Source: Trichomonas vaginalis G3
Lineage: Eukaryota; Parabasalia; Trichomonadida; Trichomonadidae
Reading direction: 5' to 3'
Assembly: GCF_026262505.1 (NCBI RefSeq)
Contig: NC_067204.1
Span: 14,774,522-14,838,521 of the forward strand
Length of the DNA: 64,000 bases
The position numbers were made by a program, and so were the translations under genes. The notes beneath the pieces were generated by a model that saw only the letters and a list, made by a program, of their open reading frames with translations, searched no databases and was not told the origin of the DNA. Shown one piece after another: positions 30,126 to 40,051 of this stretch (the first letter of the stretch is position 1; each line of letters opens with the position of its first letter).

Positions 30126-30899
30126 ATGAGTATAACAACTAATTCATTGAAATCTTTAAAGTTCACTAATTCAGAATTAGAAAATATTTTAGAAAATTTT
30201 GGAGACGGTTCTTATCCAACATATATGCAGAATGTGAAAGAGTTTTCCAGATTGTTGAATGAATTTAAATATAACGGGCCAATTACTAAAAAGGCTATAA
30301 TGAGATATTTATATCCCAAAAAAGTTGAAAAACAGGAGAATATTCCTCTTTATGGTCCAGAGGACCTGGGCTCAGAGAGCCTTGAAACACCTCCTGAATA
30401 TTTTGAAGAAAAAATTAAACAAGATGAATATTATAACGATGAGATTGAGAAATTGGAACAATTAAGAAATGAAATAGATGAAAAAATTAAGGAATTGAGA
30501 AATGCTGAGAATGAAGTAGAGGGTTTAATGAATATCCCAGCTTCAGAATCAGAAGTTCAAAAATCACATGAGGAAAGATATAAAAATTACTTTTTGGAAT
30601 CTACTAAAAATTTATTAGATGGTGATATTGACGAAACACTTTCAGAAGAAGGCACAAAATTTATTCATAAACATAAGTTACAATTTATTGACGATGGAGA
30701 TTATCCATGTATATTACTTTCACCTCCTCTTGATTCTGAAAAATTCAAAAAAGCACTGAAAAATGTAACATATGCAACAAATACGATTAAGAAAGAAGAC
30801 CATGATATTTACACAAATTATTATTTAAATAAATGTACAGGTGTTGATAAAGTTTTTGATTTGTTAGATAAAATATCAAAAGAAACATTGGAACTATAA
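30126..30899 (+). CDS. 257-aa coiled-coil element protein, unknown
   Basis: An open frame with an N-terminal helical part, a charged coiled coil at about residues 90-145 (YYNDEIEKLEQLRNEIDEKIKELRNAENEVEGL) and a C-terminal globular-looking part. I recognise no family. The start is preceded by TTTATTTTTATTTTATAATAAATG. The 400 bp that follow, before the polymerase, contain short coding-like stretches but no gene I can define with confidence. Confidence 0.55.
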   Translation: MSITTNSLKSLKFTNSELENILENFGDGSYPTYMQNVKEFSRLLNEFKYNGPITKKAIMRYLYPKKVEKQENIPLYGPEDLGSESLETPPEYFEEKIKQDEYYNDEIEKLEQLRNEIDEKIKELRNAENEVEGLMNIPASESEVQKSHEERYKNYFLESTKNLLDGDIDETLSEEGTKFIHKHKLQFIDDGDYPCILLSPPLDSEKFKKALKNVTYATNTIKKEDHDIYTNYYLNKCTGVDKVFDLLDKISKETLEL

Positions 30900-31019
30900 A
30901 ATTTTGTGTGATTGTGGTTTCATTATTGAAGATACCAATAATGTTTCATATGAAAGAACAGCACCGAAGGAAGACGAAGTGAAAGGTCTATACCATTCGT
31001 TATTAAGAACATAAAAGAT

Positions 31020-31259
31020 ATGAAAACTTATAAACATTATATTTATTCATTTATTTCAGAAAAAATGGAAGCAACCCATAAAACATCATCTCATCATTTT
31101 ATAGCTATTCATACATTCCTTTTCAAAGTTGTGAAATTAAATAAGACAGGAATTAGATTTAATGTATCAGGGTACGCATTCTTGAGTAAATTAAAATGTA
31201 TTCGTCACGTCGCAGATGATAAAAATTTATGTGTTCTTAATTCATTTTATGGACTTTAG
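31020..31259 (+). CDS. Possible 79-aa element protein
   Basis: A small open frame (MKTYKHYIYSFISEKMEATHKTSSHHF...) between the coiled-coil gene and the polymerase. It lacks the T-rich + TAAATG leader seen before the better-supported element genes, so it could be chance. I cannot give a function. Confidence 0.3.
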   Translation: MKTYKHYIYSFISEKMEATHKTSSHHFIAIHTFLFKVVKLNKTGIRFNVSGYAFLSKLKCIRHVADDKNLCVLNSFYGL

Positions 31260-31323
31260 CCCTGGACTTTAAAAAAAATAAACTTTATTTTTATTTATTT
31301 TTTGATATTTTTTTCTTACATAA

Positions 31324-34300
31324 ATGAACAAAAATGGAACAGCTAAAATGAATGATAATCAAATAAGAGCCGAAGGTAGAAGGTTATTTAAACGCTTCTA
31401 TAACATTCCTGATGGTGTTAATCCTAAAACTCGTAGAAGCTATTTAAATGAAGCAATAGATGCATATGAAGGGTTTGACATTTCATCAGAAAGTGAGAGA
31501 TTAGCGAGAATGTTAAATGTTAATATTGATTTCTATTATTGTGATCCTCAACCAGAAGACGTGGACATAAATAAGGTAGACTTTCCATTAGTGGATTCAA
31601 TAATGATAGATCCAGAATTTGAAACAGTAAATATTTTATTAACACAGAGTCCATGTGGAAAACTTCACGCTGATAGAATAACAGACGTTGAAGCACTCAC
31701 AGGATATAAAGTTTGCCCCTTTTGCAAAGAAGAAGTTTATTCTATCCGTGATGACCCAGAAAGGAAAAAACAAAGAAGATTTTTAAAGCATTGTGAGAAA
31801 TGTAAAGAAAATAATGGAAGATTAATTCAAGACGTTCAGTTGCAAAAGACACAGCAACCATATGCACCACATATTACGAAACAGAAGATATATCAGTGGT
31901 TATTAGCTCATAATTTGCAGGAATATTATCAACCGACAAGATATTATATTACTTTTGACTTCGAAACATTAGAGACTAAAGAAGAACTTCAACTTTCTGA
32001 ATGTGCAACTTTAAACGCTTACTTAAAACCATTTATGGTATCATCAACGGTTAAATTAAATGATAAAACATATACGAGGAATTTTTGCTTAACTTCGAGT
32101 GATTCTTTTATTTCTGATTGGATTGAGTTTTTATTTTCAACCTGTTCATTAGTTGCTAAATCAAATATGAGTCAATACAATGAATTAATGAAGTCGCAAA
32201 CATTAAATGAAAAACAGAAGGAAGCATTTAAAGAACTTCTAGATGAGGAATTCAATAAAGTGAATATCATAGGTTTTAATTCGGGAAAGTTTGATTTAAA
32301 TTTAATTCTTCGTGATTTAAATACTGCAAAATGGAAGATAAAATCAATGCTGGGTTCATCTTCACAATTTAAGCAAATCATTGTAAAGAAAACAAACGTT
32401 CCATATGAATTGAGATTTATTGACATCAGAAATTATATAGCGGGTGGGACATTAGACCAATTCACTCAAGATTTCGGAAACAATAAATCACGTGTTAAAT
32501 CCTTTTTCCCTTATCAATTCATCACATGGGAAAATTACGAAGAAGAATTATATAAAGTGGAACCATTCACGAAAGATTCATTTTATTCAGCATTAACTCA
32601 AGAAACTATATCAGATAGTGATTATCAAATATATCTCAATGATGCTAAAAATTTTAAGAATAGATTAGAATATTTTATTCATTATTGCAATAAAGATGTT
32701 GAAATTATGATTGACCCAATTGATAAAATTATCGAAGAAACATTTGTTTATAAAATTGACATGCTTCATAATCTTTCTTTATCATCGAATGCATCAATGA
32801 TTCGTTACGCGTTAGCATATAAGAACTTCAATCCTAACGAAACATATCCAGAAGAAGAAAATGTGGAATCAAGTTTTGAATTAACGAAAAAGTATTGGAA
32901 ATATAAAATTGAAGCATATAAGAAACAAGATGAAAAAGCAGAAAGAGATACTAAAAATAATGTTTCAATGGATGATTTTCAATACTATCACGATTTAATC
33001 CTTTCATCTAAATGCAAAATGTGTGGTAAAGCGTTTACATATGCAAATAAACCAACATTGGATAGAATCGATAATGAAAAACCACATACCAAAGAAAATT
33101 GTCAGTTAATGTGTTGTTATTGCAATGTCGTAAAATCAAATAAAGATGAAGATGTTCAACGTTTAAGAATCAATTTAAGAAATTATGTATTAAAAAATAA
33201 TTTACCAATGACTTTAGATTCAGTTGAAGCTTATCACATTCTCCGTAATGGAATTACTGGTGGTCTATCAAATGTTCAACATCGTGTTAATCTTAAAGGA
33301 ATCACGCACATTAATAAACTTTCATATAATCCAGAAACTAAAACTGTATCAAATGAGGACACCACCAACATTATGACTCATTTCGTTGGAGTTGACTTTA
33401 ATTCATTATATCCTTCATCATTTTCATCTAATCCTCATGATTTCATTCAATATACTGACCATAAAATGTATATGCCGGGAAGATTGAATGGTGTTATCAT
33501 TTGTGATACAGCAACAAAGAAAGCAAAAGCACTGGGAATTATTAAGAAGAAAAATACTTTATTCGTGGCTGAAGTAAAGGGTCACATTGATGAAAAATAC
33601 ATTAATGATTACATAAACTTTTTACCGATAATAAGAAACTTAGATATTATCACAGATGAAAAAACAATTGGCGGTTTTATGTATAATTACATGAAATCAA
33701 ACAATCTACCAGTTGACCAGAAACAGAGAAAATTAACTCAGTTAGCATCAACACACAACCAATATCAACCATTTTCTTCTTATTATCTTTGGTATCTAAT
33801 AGACAAATTTCATTTTATCATCGATGACATTCAATCAATTTTAACATTTACTAAAAACACTTGTTTTAATGAATTTGCGAACAAATTTATGAACGAAAGA
33901 CAAAAGGCTGAATTAGAAGGAAATAAAGGAAAAAGTTTATTTTGCAAGATTTCACTTAATGGATCATATGGTTACGATGCAATGAATACACAAAATTACG
34001 CAAAGACTAAAATAATGAATGCACAGAAGGCGCGCATTGCATGTATGTCAAATAAGTTTAAAAACATAAGAGAAATAGGAGAGGATACGTATCAAGTGAT
34101 GCTCAAAGATAGATTTTATAGATGTGATACGTGTTTACAAGAGGCATTCTTCACTTTAGATAATGCTAAATACTGGTATTTAGTTTTCATTTATGATTTT
34201 ATGTATAAATGCATGGATGTTAATCGTTTTCATTTCATTGAAGGTGATACTGATTCATCTTATTGGGCAATCGCTGGCGATCCAAATCTTCCTAACACTC

Positions 34301-34773
34301 AAGCATTTCAAGCAATTGTTACCGATAAACAATTTTATGATAAAAACATTTTCAAATTCGCACCTTTTAATTTCTTCTGTTTTGATGAGAAATTTAAGCC
34401 TAAATTAAAGAATAAAGCTGAAGAAAAAGCACATGAGAAGAAGTTATTGGGTTTAGCAATTGAGAAACAAGGTGATAACATGGTTGCTTTATGTCCTAAA
34501 TGTTATACATCATTCAACGGTTCAATTGATGGAAGTGATTTTAAAAAGATTGCACAAAAAATGAAAGGTGTTAGTTTACGACAAAATAAACAATTAACAC
34601 CTAAAAATTATTTGGATATAATAAATGATAAATTGATATTTGATGGTCAGAATATTAATTTACAACTTAAAAACGGGGTAATGACTCGCTTAACAATTGG
34701 TAAGACTGCATTAACAGGAGCACACACTAAGGCTGTATGTTGTGAAAATGGATGTTGTATGCCATTTATTTAA
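31324..34773 (+). CDS. Protein-primed family B DNA polymerase with embedded HNH-like module
   Basis: A 1149-residue polymerase that replicates the element. Exonuclease motifs are ExoI YITFDFETLE (about 215), ExoII IIGFNSGKFDLN (about 315-327) and ExoIII YCNKDVE (about 457). Polymerase motifs are A, VDFNSLYPSSF (about 690-700), B, KISLNGSYGYD (about 876-886), and C, EGDTDSSYW (about 972-980). A zinc-type cluster sits between exonuclease and polymerase, about residues 560-610: CKMCGKAF...LDRIDN...H...NCQLMCCYCN. That pattern is like the HNH/endonuclease VII fold. The leader ends ACATAAATG. The next gene, the integrase, follows on the same strand. Confidence 0.95.
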   Translation: MNKNGTAKMNDNQIRAEGRRLFKRFYNIPDGVNPKTRRSYLNEAIDAYEGFDISSESERLARMLNVNIDFYYCDPQPEDVDINKVDFPLVDSIMIDPEFETVNILLTQSPCGKLHADRITDVEALTGYKVCPFCKEEVYSIRDDPERKKQRRFLKHCEKCKENNGRLIQDVQLQKTQQPYAPHITKQKIYQWLLAHNLQEYYQPTRYYITFDFETLETKEELQLSECATLNAYLKPFMVSSTVKLNDKTYTRNFCLTSSDSFISDWIEFLFSTCSLVAKSNMSQYNELMKSQTLNEKQKEAFKELLDEEFNKVNIIGFNSGKFDLNLILRDLNTAKWKIKSMLGSSSQFKQIIVKKTNVPYELRFIDIRNYIAGGTLDQFTQDFGNNKSRVKSFFPYQFITWENYEEELYKVEPFTKDSFYSALTQETISDSDYQIYLNDAKNFKNRLEYFIHYCNKDVEIMIDPIDKIIEETFVYKIDMLHNLSLSSNASMIRYALAYKNFNPNETYPEEENVESSFELTKKYWKYKIEAYKKQDEKAERDTKNNVSMDDFQYYHDLILSSKCKMCGKAFTYANKPTLDRIDNEKPHTKENCQLMCCYCNVVKSNKDEDVQRLRINLRNYVLKNNLPMTLDSVEAYHILRNGITGGLSNVQHRVNLKGITHINKLSYNPETKTVSNEDTTNIMTHFVGVDFNSLYPSSFSSNPHDFIQYTDHKMYMPGRLNGVIICDTATKKAKALGIIKKKNTLFVAEVKGHIDEKYINDYINFLPIIRNLDIITDEKTIGGFMYNYMKSNNLPVDQKQRKLTQLASTHNQYQPFSSYYLWYLIDKFHFIIDDIQSILTFTKNTCFNEFANKFMNERQKAELEGNKGKSLFCKISLNGSYGYDAMNTQNYAKTKIMNAQKARIACMSNKFKNIREIGEDTYQVMLKDRFYRCDTCLQEAFFTLDNAKYWYLVFIYDFMYKCMDVNRFHFIEGDTDSSYWAIAGDPNLPNTQAFQAIVTDKQFYDKNIFKFAPFNFFCFDEKFKPKLKNKAEEKAHEKKLLGLAIEKQGDNMVALCPKCYTSFNGSIDGSDFKKIAQKMKGVSLRQNKQLTPKNYLDIINDKLIFDGQNINLQLKNGVMTRLTIGKTALTGAHTKAVCCENGCCMPFI

Positions 34774-34820
34774 TGAAATGCCACAGAAGAGACAAAGAGG
34801 TGGGCACCCTTAAAACATTG

Positions 34821-34837
34821 ATTTTATTTTTATATAA
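34821..34837 (+). promoter_or_regulatory. Example of element-type promoter (T-rich + TAAATG)
   Basis: ATTTTATTTTTATATAA directly precedes the integrase ATG. Equivalent leaders occur before the element-2 genes starting at 29684, 30126, 31324, 36378, 36802, 39555, 43492, 45391, 47233, 48898 and 49511. The layout (T tract, short spacer, TAAAT overlapping the start codon) matches that of poxvirus late promoters. Host genes in the window do not show it. Confidence 0.6.
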
Positions 34838-36358
34838 ATGAATAACATACATTTAAAAAATTTAATTGATGATTTAATATTTAATCAAAATTTTCTTGAT
34901 TATTATGATTTAAAAGCATATCTCCAAAAATATGATAACAATATAACGGGTGATGATATGGAATATTATTATCCATATTATAAAAATGAAATTTTGAAAT
35001 ATCATAATAAAATAATTTCTGAAATTAAAGACAAAATTAAAAATAATGAATATTCAAAGGGAAAAACTAAATCACAGCTTAAACAGTTGAAAGATTTCAA
35101 AAATAAAGTATTAACAGAAGAAGATATTGATGAATTATATAAATTATATAATCCTGAGCCACAAAAACCAAAGGAACAAAAACAAATGGTACAAAACGCC
35201 CGGGTCCTTCAGACCATAAATGAAGCACAAGCTTTAATTTATGATTCATTAGTTAAACCATATTCAGCCCGACTTTTAAATGAAGATCAACTTTTGGAAT
35301 TCATCCTTCAACATAAACTCGAAGCAGGAAAGTATATCAAACCTTTATATACAGCATATTTAAAACAAATGAATAGAATACATCCAGAATTAATGAAGGG
35401 GGGAATGAAATCCAAAATCAAAGCAGATAAAATTAAACCACTTACAACACCAAAACCTCCAACAACAGTACCTCCTCCTCCTTCAGTTAATCCTTCATCA
35501 TTCACTTTATTATATCCATTTCAAACATTAAAGAAGCAAAAAGATTTTAAAAAGGATTTCAAGATATTAAATAAACCAATTGACCCAAAAATTCAACCGT
35601 TAAAGGAAAAATTTAGTCGCCCTTTATTTGCACCATATCCATATTCATACGAAATCGATCATCTGGAATATTCAAAAGGAAAAGTTACTTATTTATTTGC
35701 CATTAACATTAACACTAGATATTTATATTGCATTCCGGTGAAAGGGAAAACAGAACAGGAAACAAGAAGAGCTATTCAATACTTACTAGATCATGAAAGA
35801 GTAGATAATATCAGGGGTGATGGTGATAAAGGATTTCAGGCAACTATGATTCATTATTTCCCACAAATTAATTTTTACTTCTCATCCTCTCCATATACGT
35901 TTCATAATAAAATAGTTGATGCGGTAATGAGAACTCTTAGAGATGCGTTAGGGGTTAACGGTCAGATATACTGGGATGGAAATCATGACTCCATCATACA
36001 ACAGTTAGTATATTATTACAATAATACATGGCATAGAACTATAAACATGAAACCAGTGGAAATGAAAAATGATATTTCAAAAGAATGGGAATATATTAGA
36101 AAGCAAATGGAAAAGTTAAATGATGTTAAACGTGAACAAATTAATTCGGGGCTCATGAATTTTAAACAAGGAAATAAAGTTTTAATTCATCTCGATTATG
36201 GAAAAACTGATAAATCAATGACAAAAAGAAGACGAAGATTTGACACAATAGCTGAATTTGTTAGATATATTAACGGCAATGCATTAGTTGAAGTTGACAA
36301 TAAATTAATAGAAATTCCGATTTATTTTATTACTCCATTATATTTAAATAATATTTAA
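34838..36358 (+). CDS. Retroviral-type (rve) integrase of Maverick
   Basis: A 506-residue protein. The N-terminal 190 residues are helical and lysine-rich, followed by a proline-rich linker (about 205-225, PKPPTTVPPPPSV). The integrase catalytic core spans about residues 265-410, with acidic residues in YEIDHLEY, RGDGDKGF and the NKIVDAVMRTLRDALG helix. The C-terminal end (about 445-505, FKQGNKVLIHLDYGKTD...) looks like the small DNA-binding/chromo-like domain usual in these enzymes. It would insert the excised element with a 6-bp stagger, as seen at the element ends. It follows the polymerase on the same strand. Confidence 0.92.
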   Translation: MNNIHLKNLIDDLIFNQNFLDYYDLKAYLQKYDNNITGDDMEYYYPYYKNEILKYHNKIISEIKDKIKNNEYSKGKTKSQLKQLKDFKNKVLTEEDIDELYKLYNPEPQKPKEQKQMVQNARVLQTINEAQALIYDSLVKPYSARLLNEDQLLEFILQHKLEAGKYIKPLYTAYLKQMNRIHPELMKGGMKSKIKADKIKPLTTPKPPTTVPPPPSVNPSSFTLLYPFQTLKKQKDFKKDFKILNKPIDPKIQPLKEKFSRPLFAPYPYSYEIDHLEYSKGKVTYLFAININTRYLYCIPVKGKTEQETRRAIQYLLDHERVDNIRGDGDKGFQATMIHYFPQINFYFSSSPYTFHNKIVDAVMRTLRDALGVNGQIYWDGNHDSIIQQLVYYYNNTWHRTINMKPVEMKNDISKEWEYIRKQMEKLNDVKREQINSGLMNFKQGNKVLIHLDYGKTDKSMTKRRRRFDTIAEFVRYINGNALVEVDNKLIEIPIYFITPLYLNNI

Positions 36359-36377
36359 TTTTTTTATTTCGTAAGAA

Positions 36378-36641
36378 ATGAGTGACAACAAAGCAGTCAA
36401 GAGTCCAGACGATGAATATAAAAAGAAACTAAACAGAATTAAATCAAAAATATGCTATTACAAAAAGAAGCCGCAATGTGGTGGGGTTGAAAACGATAAA
36501 GAAATAATCGAAAAATTAGAAACTTACCGTTCAATCATTAAACTGAGTGAAGCAAGAATAAAAGAATTTAATAGAATAAATAAATTGGTTGGAAGAGATG
36601 AATTTAATAAAGATGAATTTTTAAACTCTATCCAAATTTAA
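36378..36641 (+). CDS. 87-aa element protein, helical, unknown
   Basis: A small lysine-rich helical protein (MSDNKAVKSPDDEYKKKLNRIKSKICYYKKK...) directly after the integrase. No family is recognised. It has a T-rich leader. Its 3' end overlaps by a few bases that of the convergent gene at 36638-36802. Confidence 0.5.
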   Translation: MSDNKAVKSPDDEYKKKLNRIKSKICYYKKKPQCGGVENDKEIIEKLETYRSIIKLSEARIKEFNRINKLVGRDEFNKDEFLNSIQI

Positions 36642-36802
36642 TTTTTATTCCTCTTTGACAACATCTCTCTTTCCATCATTACTGCATAACCACATTTTCT
36701 CAATTTTAGTGGTTTGTTATTTTTAACATGTTCTTGCATCATTTTTATCATTTCCTCCCTTGTTATGATTCGTGGTAAATTTTGAGCTTGTGGGGTATTC
36801 AT
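36638..36802 (-). CDS. 54-aa element protein
   Basis: A short minus-strand frame (MNTPQAQNLPRIITREEMIKMMQEHV..., 54 residues) with a clear TTTTTATTTTTATCATAAATG leader, which is the best reason to call it real. It is convergent with the 87-aa gene. The function is unknown. Confidence 0.5.
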   Translation of the reverse strand: MNTPQAQNLPRIITREEMIKMMQEHVKNNKPLKLRKCGYAVMMEREMLSKRNKN

Positions 36803-36854
36803 TTATGATAAAAATAAAAATTTGTTATCACTTATTTTATCGTTAATGTTTTTA

Positions 36855-37204
36855 GGTTATTCAATAATTATTTATTTTTGAATAACTGAAGGGGTCACCG
36901 GGTCACCAGGTGGTCACCAGGTAATTTAACTTCTATGAAAAAATGTGACAACATGACATTTTGACAACAGTCATGGGTTATTCAATAATTATTTATTTTT
37001 GAATAACTGAAGGGGTCACCGGGTCACCAGGTAATTTAACTTCTATGAAAAAATGTGACAACATGACATTTTGACAACAGTCATGGGTTATTCAATAATT
37101 ATTATTTTTGAAAAACTGAAGGGGTCACCGGTCACCAGGTGGTCACCAGGTAATTTAACTTCTATGAAAAAATGTGACAACATGACATTTTGACAACAGT
37201 CATG
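36855..37204. repeat. GGTCACC iteron array A
   Basis: Three tandem units of about 110-120 bp. Each has an inverted repeat (TTATTCAATAATTATT...TTTTTGAATAA), then several GGTCACC heptads, then a constant ACTTCTATGAAAAAATGTGA tail. It is inverted relative to arrays B and C. It lies just past the 3' end of the primase-helicase gene. Confidence 0.92.
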
Positions 37205-37239
37205 AAAGGATTAATGCAAAAATAAATTCCAATCATACT

Positions 37240-39555
37240 TTATAAAGCATCATTTACAGGTATTTCATCGTCAGTAAATGATTCCTCATTATCGTTTGGT
37301 TCAATTTGTTTATATAATCCTTTCATTTCTTCTTTCAAAACATAATACCATGTTTGTTTACCATCTATTTTTCTTTGTTTCCTTTCACATTTATCCTTAA
37401 TGCTCATTTGGAAATTCTTGTCTTTCATGTCTGATGGTTTGCAGAATAGAGCATTTTTACACGTCATACCTGCACATAATTCATCATAATGTGTATTTAT
37501 CCATTCATCTAAAGGATTTGTTGATAACTCGATTAAATCTTGTTTGGCTTCAGTCATCGGTATGATTCGTACATTAAATGATGAAAGGTCATATTGCATA
37601 AAATATGTTAAAAGGTTATCATAAAATTCCTTTGTGCATGAATCCATTAAATTCTTGAAGTAATCAAATTGACCCTTGAATTTACCATTAACCCTTAAAA
37701 CTACATATCTTCTGTCTCCAACTTCAATTTTGACAGGGTAGACGTTGTTAGTTACGAAAATAAAGTTTGCAACATTCTGAGCTGTTCTTCTGGGTTGATT
37801 CTTTTCATTAATTCTAATTTGATTATCCGTAATAATTGATTTCAAAGCGTTGAAGTTTGCGAGTCTATCTTCACCTACATTCTTGAGTTCATTAAGTACA
37901 AGAAACATTTTATTTTCAACAACTGAGTTGAAATTACCCGTTAGCTCACTTATTTCAGTAATGTTTTTGCATGAATAACCGGCGAGAAGTTCAGAAATAA
38001 TGTCTGTAAATCTGTTTTTACCTGTTCCCTGAAGTCCTTTCAAAATAATTGCTGTTTCATTCTTGATTCCAGGATGTTGAATCATTGATGCAATCCAGCC
38101 GAGAAGGTATTTATACACTTCATCGTTATTATCACAAATGGCTTCTATAATGAAATCCATAAACATCTCAATTTTTGAGTAATCAGGCTTTTCAAGAATG
38201 TTGTATTTATAACCCTGAAACGTTGAGAAAACATCTGGGGAATCAGATTTAAAGCAAACACCCTTAACGGTTAATGAGGATAATTGATTTAGTAGTACAT
38301 CCCATGCTGTTATGGTTTTACCTTCTTCTTTAAATAATTTAATCATTTTGAGTGACTCTTTCATGTTTGATTGAAGAACGAATGATATTTGATTCATTTT
38401 GTCGTGGATATTATAGTCCTTTTGAATGAAATATTTATTTCCACAATCTACAAAACGGATTACACGTGATAAATCCTCAATTACTTCAGAACTGTTTTTA
38501 TACTGATGATTTTCAGCCTTGCGTCTAATATCTGTTATCAAAAACGAGTCATCAAGTTTGATATCAAATGTTATTTTTGGCTTACGTAATAAAGGTAAAA
38601 CATATTCATCATAATATTCCTTTTGATAAAGTTTTAGAATCTTCACCAAAACAAATGGCGAAGTCATTAAATGTGCATATCTACTACGTGCTTTTTCAAA
38701 ATTACTTTTTGCATTTTCAGTTAAGCTGCAGAAGTTATAAACGTTATCGTATGCTTCATTAATTAAATGATTAGGTAACGAATTAATTGCTTGAAACAGT
38801 GTGAATAATGTAACTTCTTTTTCTAAATTCATGTTTCCACCGTCATTATGTACTTCAAAATCACAGATGCCATCGACTATGCTCTGGGCAAGTTTATCGT
38901 CAATGTTTACATCTTTGTTTTCATTCATTATACTCTTTATTTCTTCATTCTTCTGTTCAACTCTTACCTTAATATTCAAATCATTTAATATATCATTCAC
39001 TGTTCTGGTTAATGTTGAATCATAACTTCCACGAATGAATGAGTATGTATTGATTGGTTCTGATGCATTCTTGCGAACTCTTGAATCAGCCATAACCACT
39101 AATGAACGCTTTGAATCATCAATAGAAGTCATGATATCAATATCGTAATCATTGCAGGAATAACATTTAATCATTCTGTTCGAGGTTGAATAGAAGAAAT
39201 TAGTGTTGCAATAAATGTGAAGACCTCCTGATGCAGTTTTAACGATAACATCTTTATCCGAAAGTTTTGATAAAATGTCTTTTCTAACTGTTTCTTTAAG
39301 TTCATCATTGTATGATTTATTGATATCAACATCTATAATCGTTAAATTTGAAATTTTATTTACTAATAAAGCTGTACCAGTTTTCCTTCCTCTTCCTCCA
39401 TCATGTTTGAGGTAGTTATGTAAATCAATCTTGTTTTCACCAATTCTTTCGTTGAGGGTTTTAGTTTCTGCCACAACTAATTCCTCAGCTAATGAATCAA
39501 TAACTTGTTCATCAGAAATGATATAGTTGTTGTTGCTGTTGTTTGTTGCTGTCAT
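37240..39555 (-). CDS. Primase-helicase (AEP-like prim-pol + SF3 helicase)
   Basis: A 771-residue replication protein. The N-terminal part (about residues 45-165) looks like an archaeo-eukaryotic-type primase, with IIDVDI for the metal-binding pair and SGGLHIYC for the S-x-H motif. The C-terminal half is an SF3 helicase: Walker A GLQGTGKNRFT (about 507-517), a Walker B-like FLVLNELKN (about 552-560) and motif C NVANFIFVTNN (about 598-608), then GDRRYVVLRV. It should prime and unwind the element genome for its own polymerase. It is flanked by inverted GGTCACC arrays. The related gene of element 1 is broken. Confidence 0.9.
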   Translation of the reverse strand: MTATNNSNNNYIISDEQVIDSLAEELVVAETKTLNERIGENKIDLHNYLKHDGGRGRKTGTALLVNKISNLTIIDVDINKSYNDELKETVRKDILSKLSDKDVIVKTASGGLHIYCNTNFFYSTSNRMIKCYSCNDYDIDIMTSIDDSKRSLVVMADSRVRKNASEPINTYSFIRGSYDSTLTRTVNDILNDLNIKVRVEQKNEEIKSIMNENKDVNIDDKLAQSIVDGICDFEVHNDGGNMNLEKEVTLFTLFQAINSLPNHLINEAYDNVYNFCSLTENAKSNFEKARSRYAHLMTSPFVLVKILKLYQKEYYDEYVLPLLRKPKITFDIKLDDSFLITDIRRKAENHQYKNSSEVIEDLSRVIRFVDCGNKYFIQKDYNIHDKMNQISFVLQSNMKESLKMIKLFKEEGKTITAWDVLLNQLSSLTVKGVCFKSDSPDVFSTFQGYKYNILEKPDYSKIEMFMDFIIEAICDNNDEVYKYLLGWIASMIQHPGIKNETAIILKGLQGTGKNRFTDIISELLAGYSCKNITEISELTGNFNSVVENKMFLVLNELKNVGEDRLANFNALKSIITDNQIRINEKNQPRRTAQNVANFIFVTNNVYPVKIEVGDRRYVVLRVNGKFKGQFDYFKNLMDSCTKEFYDNLLTYFMQYDLSSFNVRIIPMTEAKQDLIELSTNPLDEWINTHYDELCAGMTCKNALFCKPSDMKDKNFQMSIKDKCERKQRKIDGKQTWYYVLKEEMKGLYKQIEPNDNEESFTDDEIPVNDAL

Positions 39556-39630
39556 TTATATAGGAATAAAAAAATAAAAATAATTTTAAAACTAACTTTA
39601 TTTTTGGACTGCATCATATTTTCGTAAATG

Positions 39631-39993
39631 TTGTCTAAATGTCATGTTGTCACATTTTTTCATAGAAGTTAAATGACCTGGTGACCACCTGGTGACCCGG
39701 TGACCTCATCAGTTATTCAAAAATAAGTCATAACTGCCTTCCTCATTTCCCACTATGTTGTCAAAATGTCATGTTGTCACATTTTTTCATAGAAGTTAAA
39801 TTACCTGGTGACCACCTGGTGACCCGGTGACCCCTTCAGTTCTTCAAAAATAAGTCATAACTGCCTTCCTCCTGTGATGTTGTCAAAATGTCATGTTGTC
39901 ACATTTTTTCATAGAAGTTAAATTACCTGGTGACCACCTGGTGACCCGGTGACCCCTTCAGTTATTCAAAAATAAATAATTATTGAATAACCC
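39631..39993. repeat. GGTCACC iteron array B
   Basis: Three units with the GGTGACC orientation, the reverse of array A. Together with about 60 bp on its left side it is almost the same as array C, so a block of about 425 bp (39565-39995 and 40745-41168) is directly repeated on either side of the KilA-N gene. The array lies upstream of the primase-helicase start. Confidence 0.92.
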
Positions 39994-40051
39994 GAAACCA
40001 TTAACGTAAACATATATTTCTGGTCGTTTATGATAAAAATAAATGGTTCAT

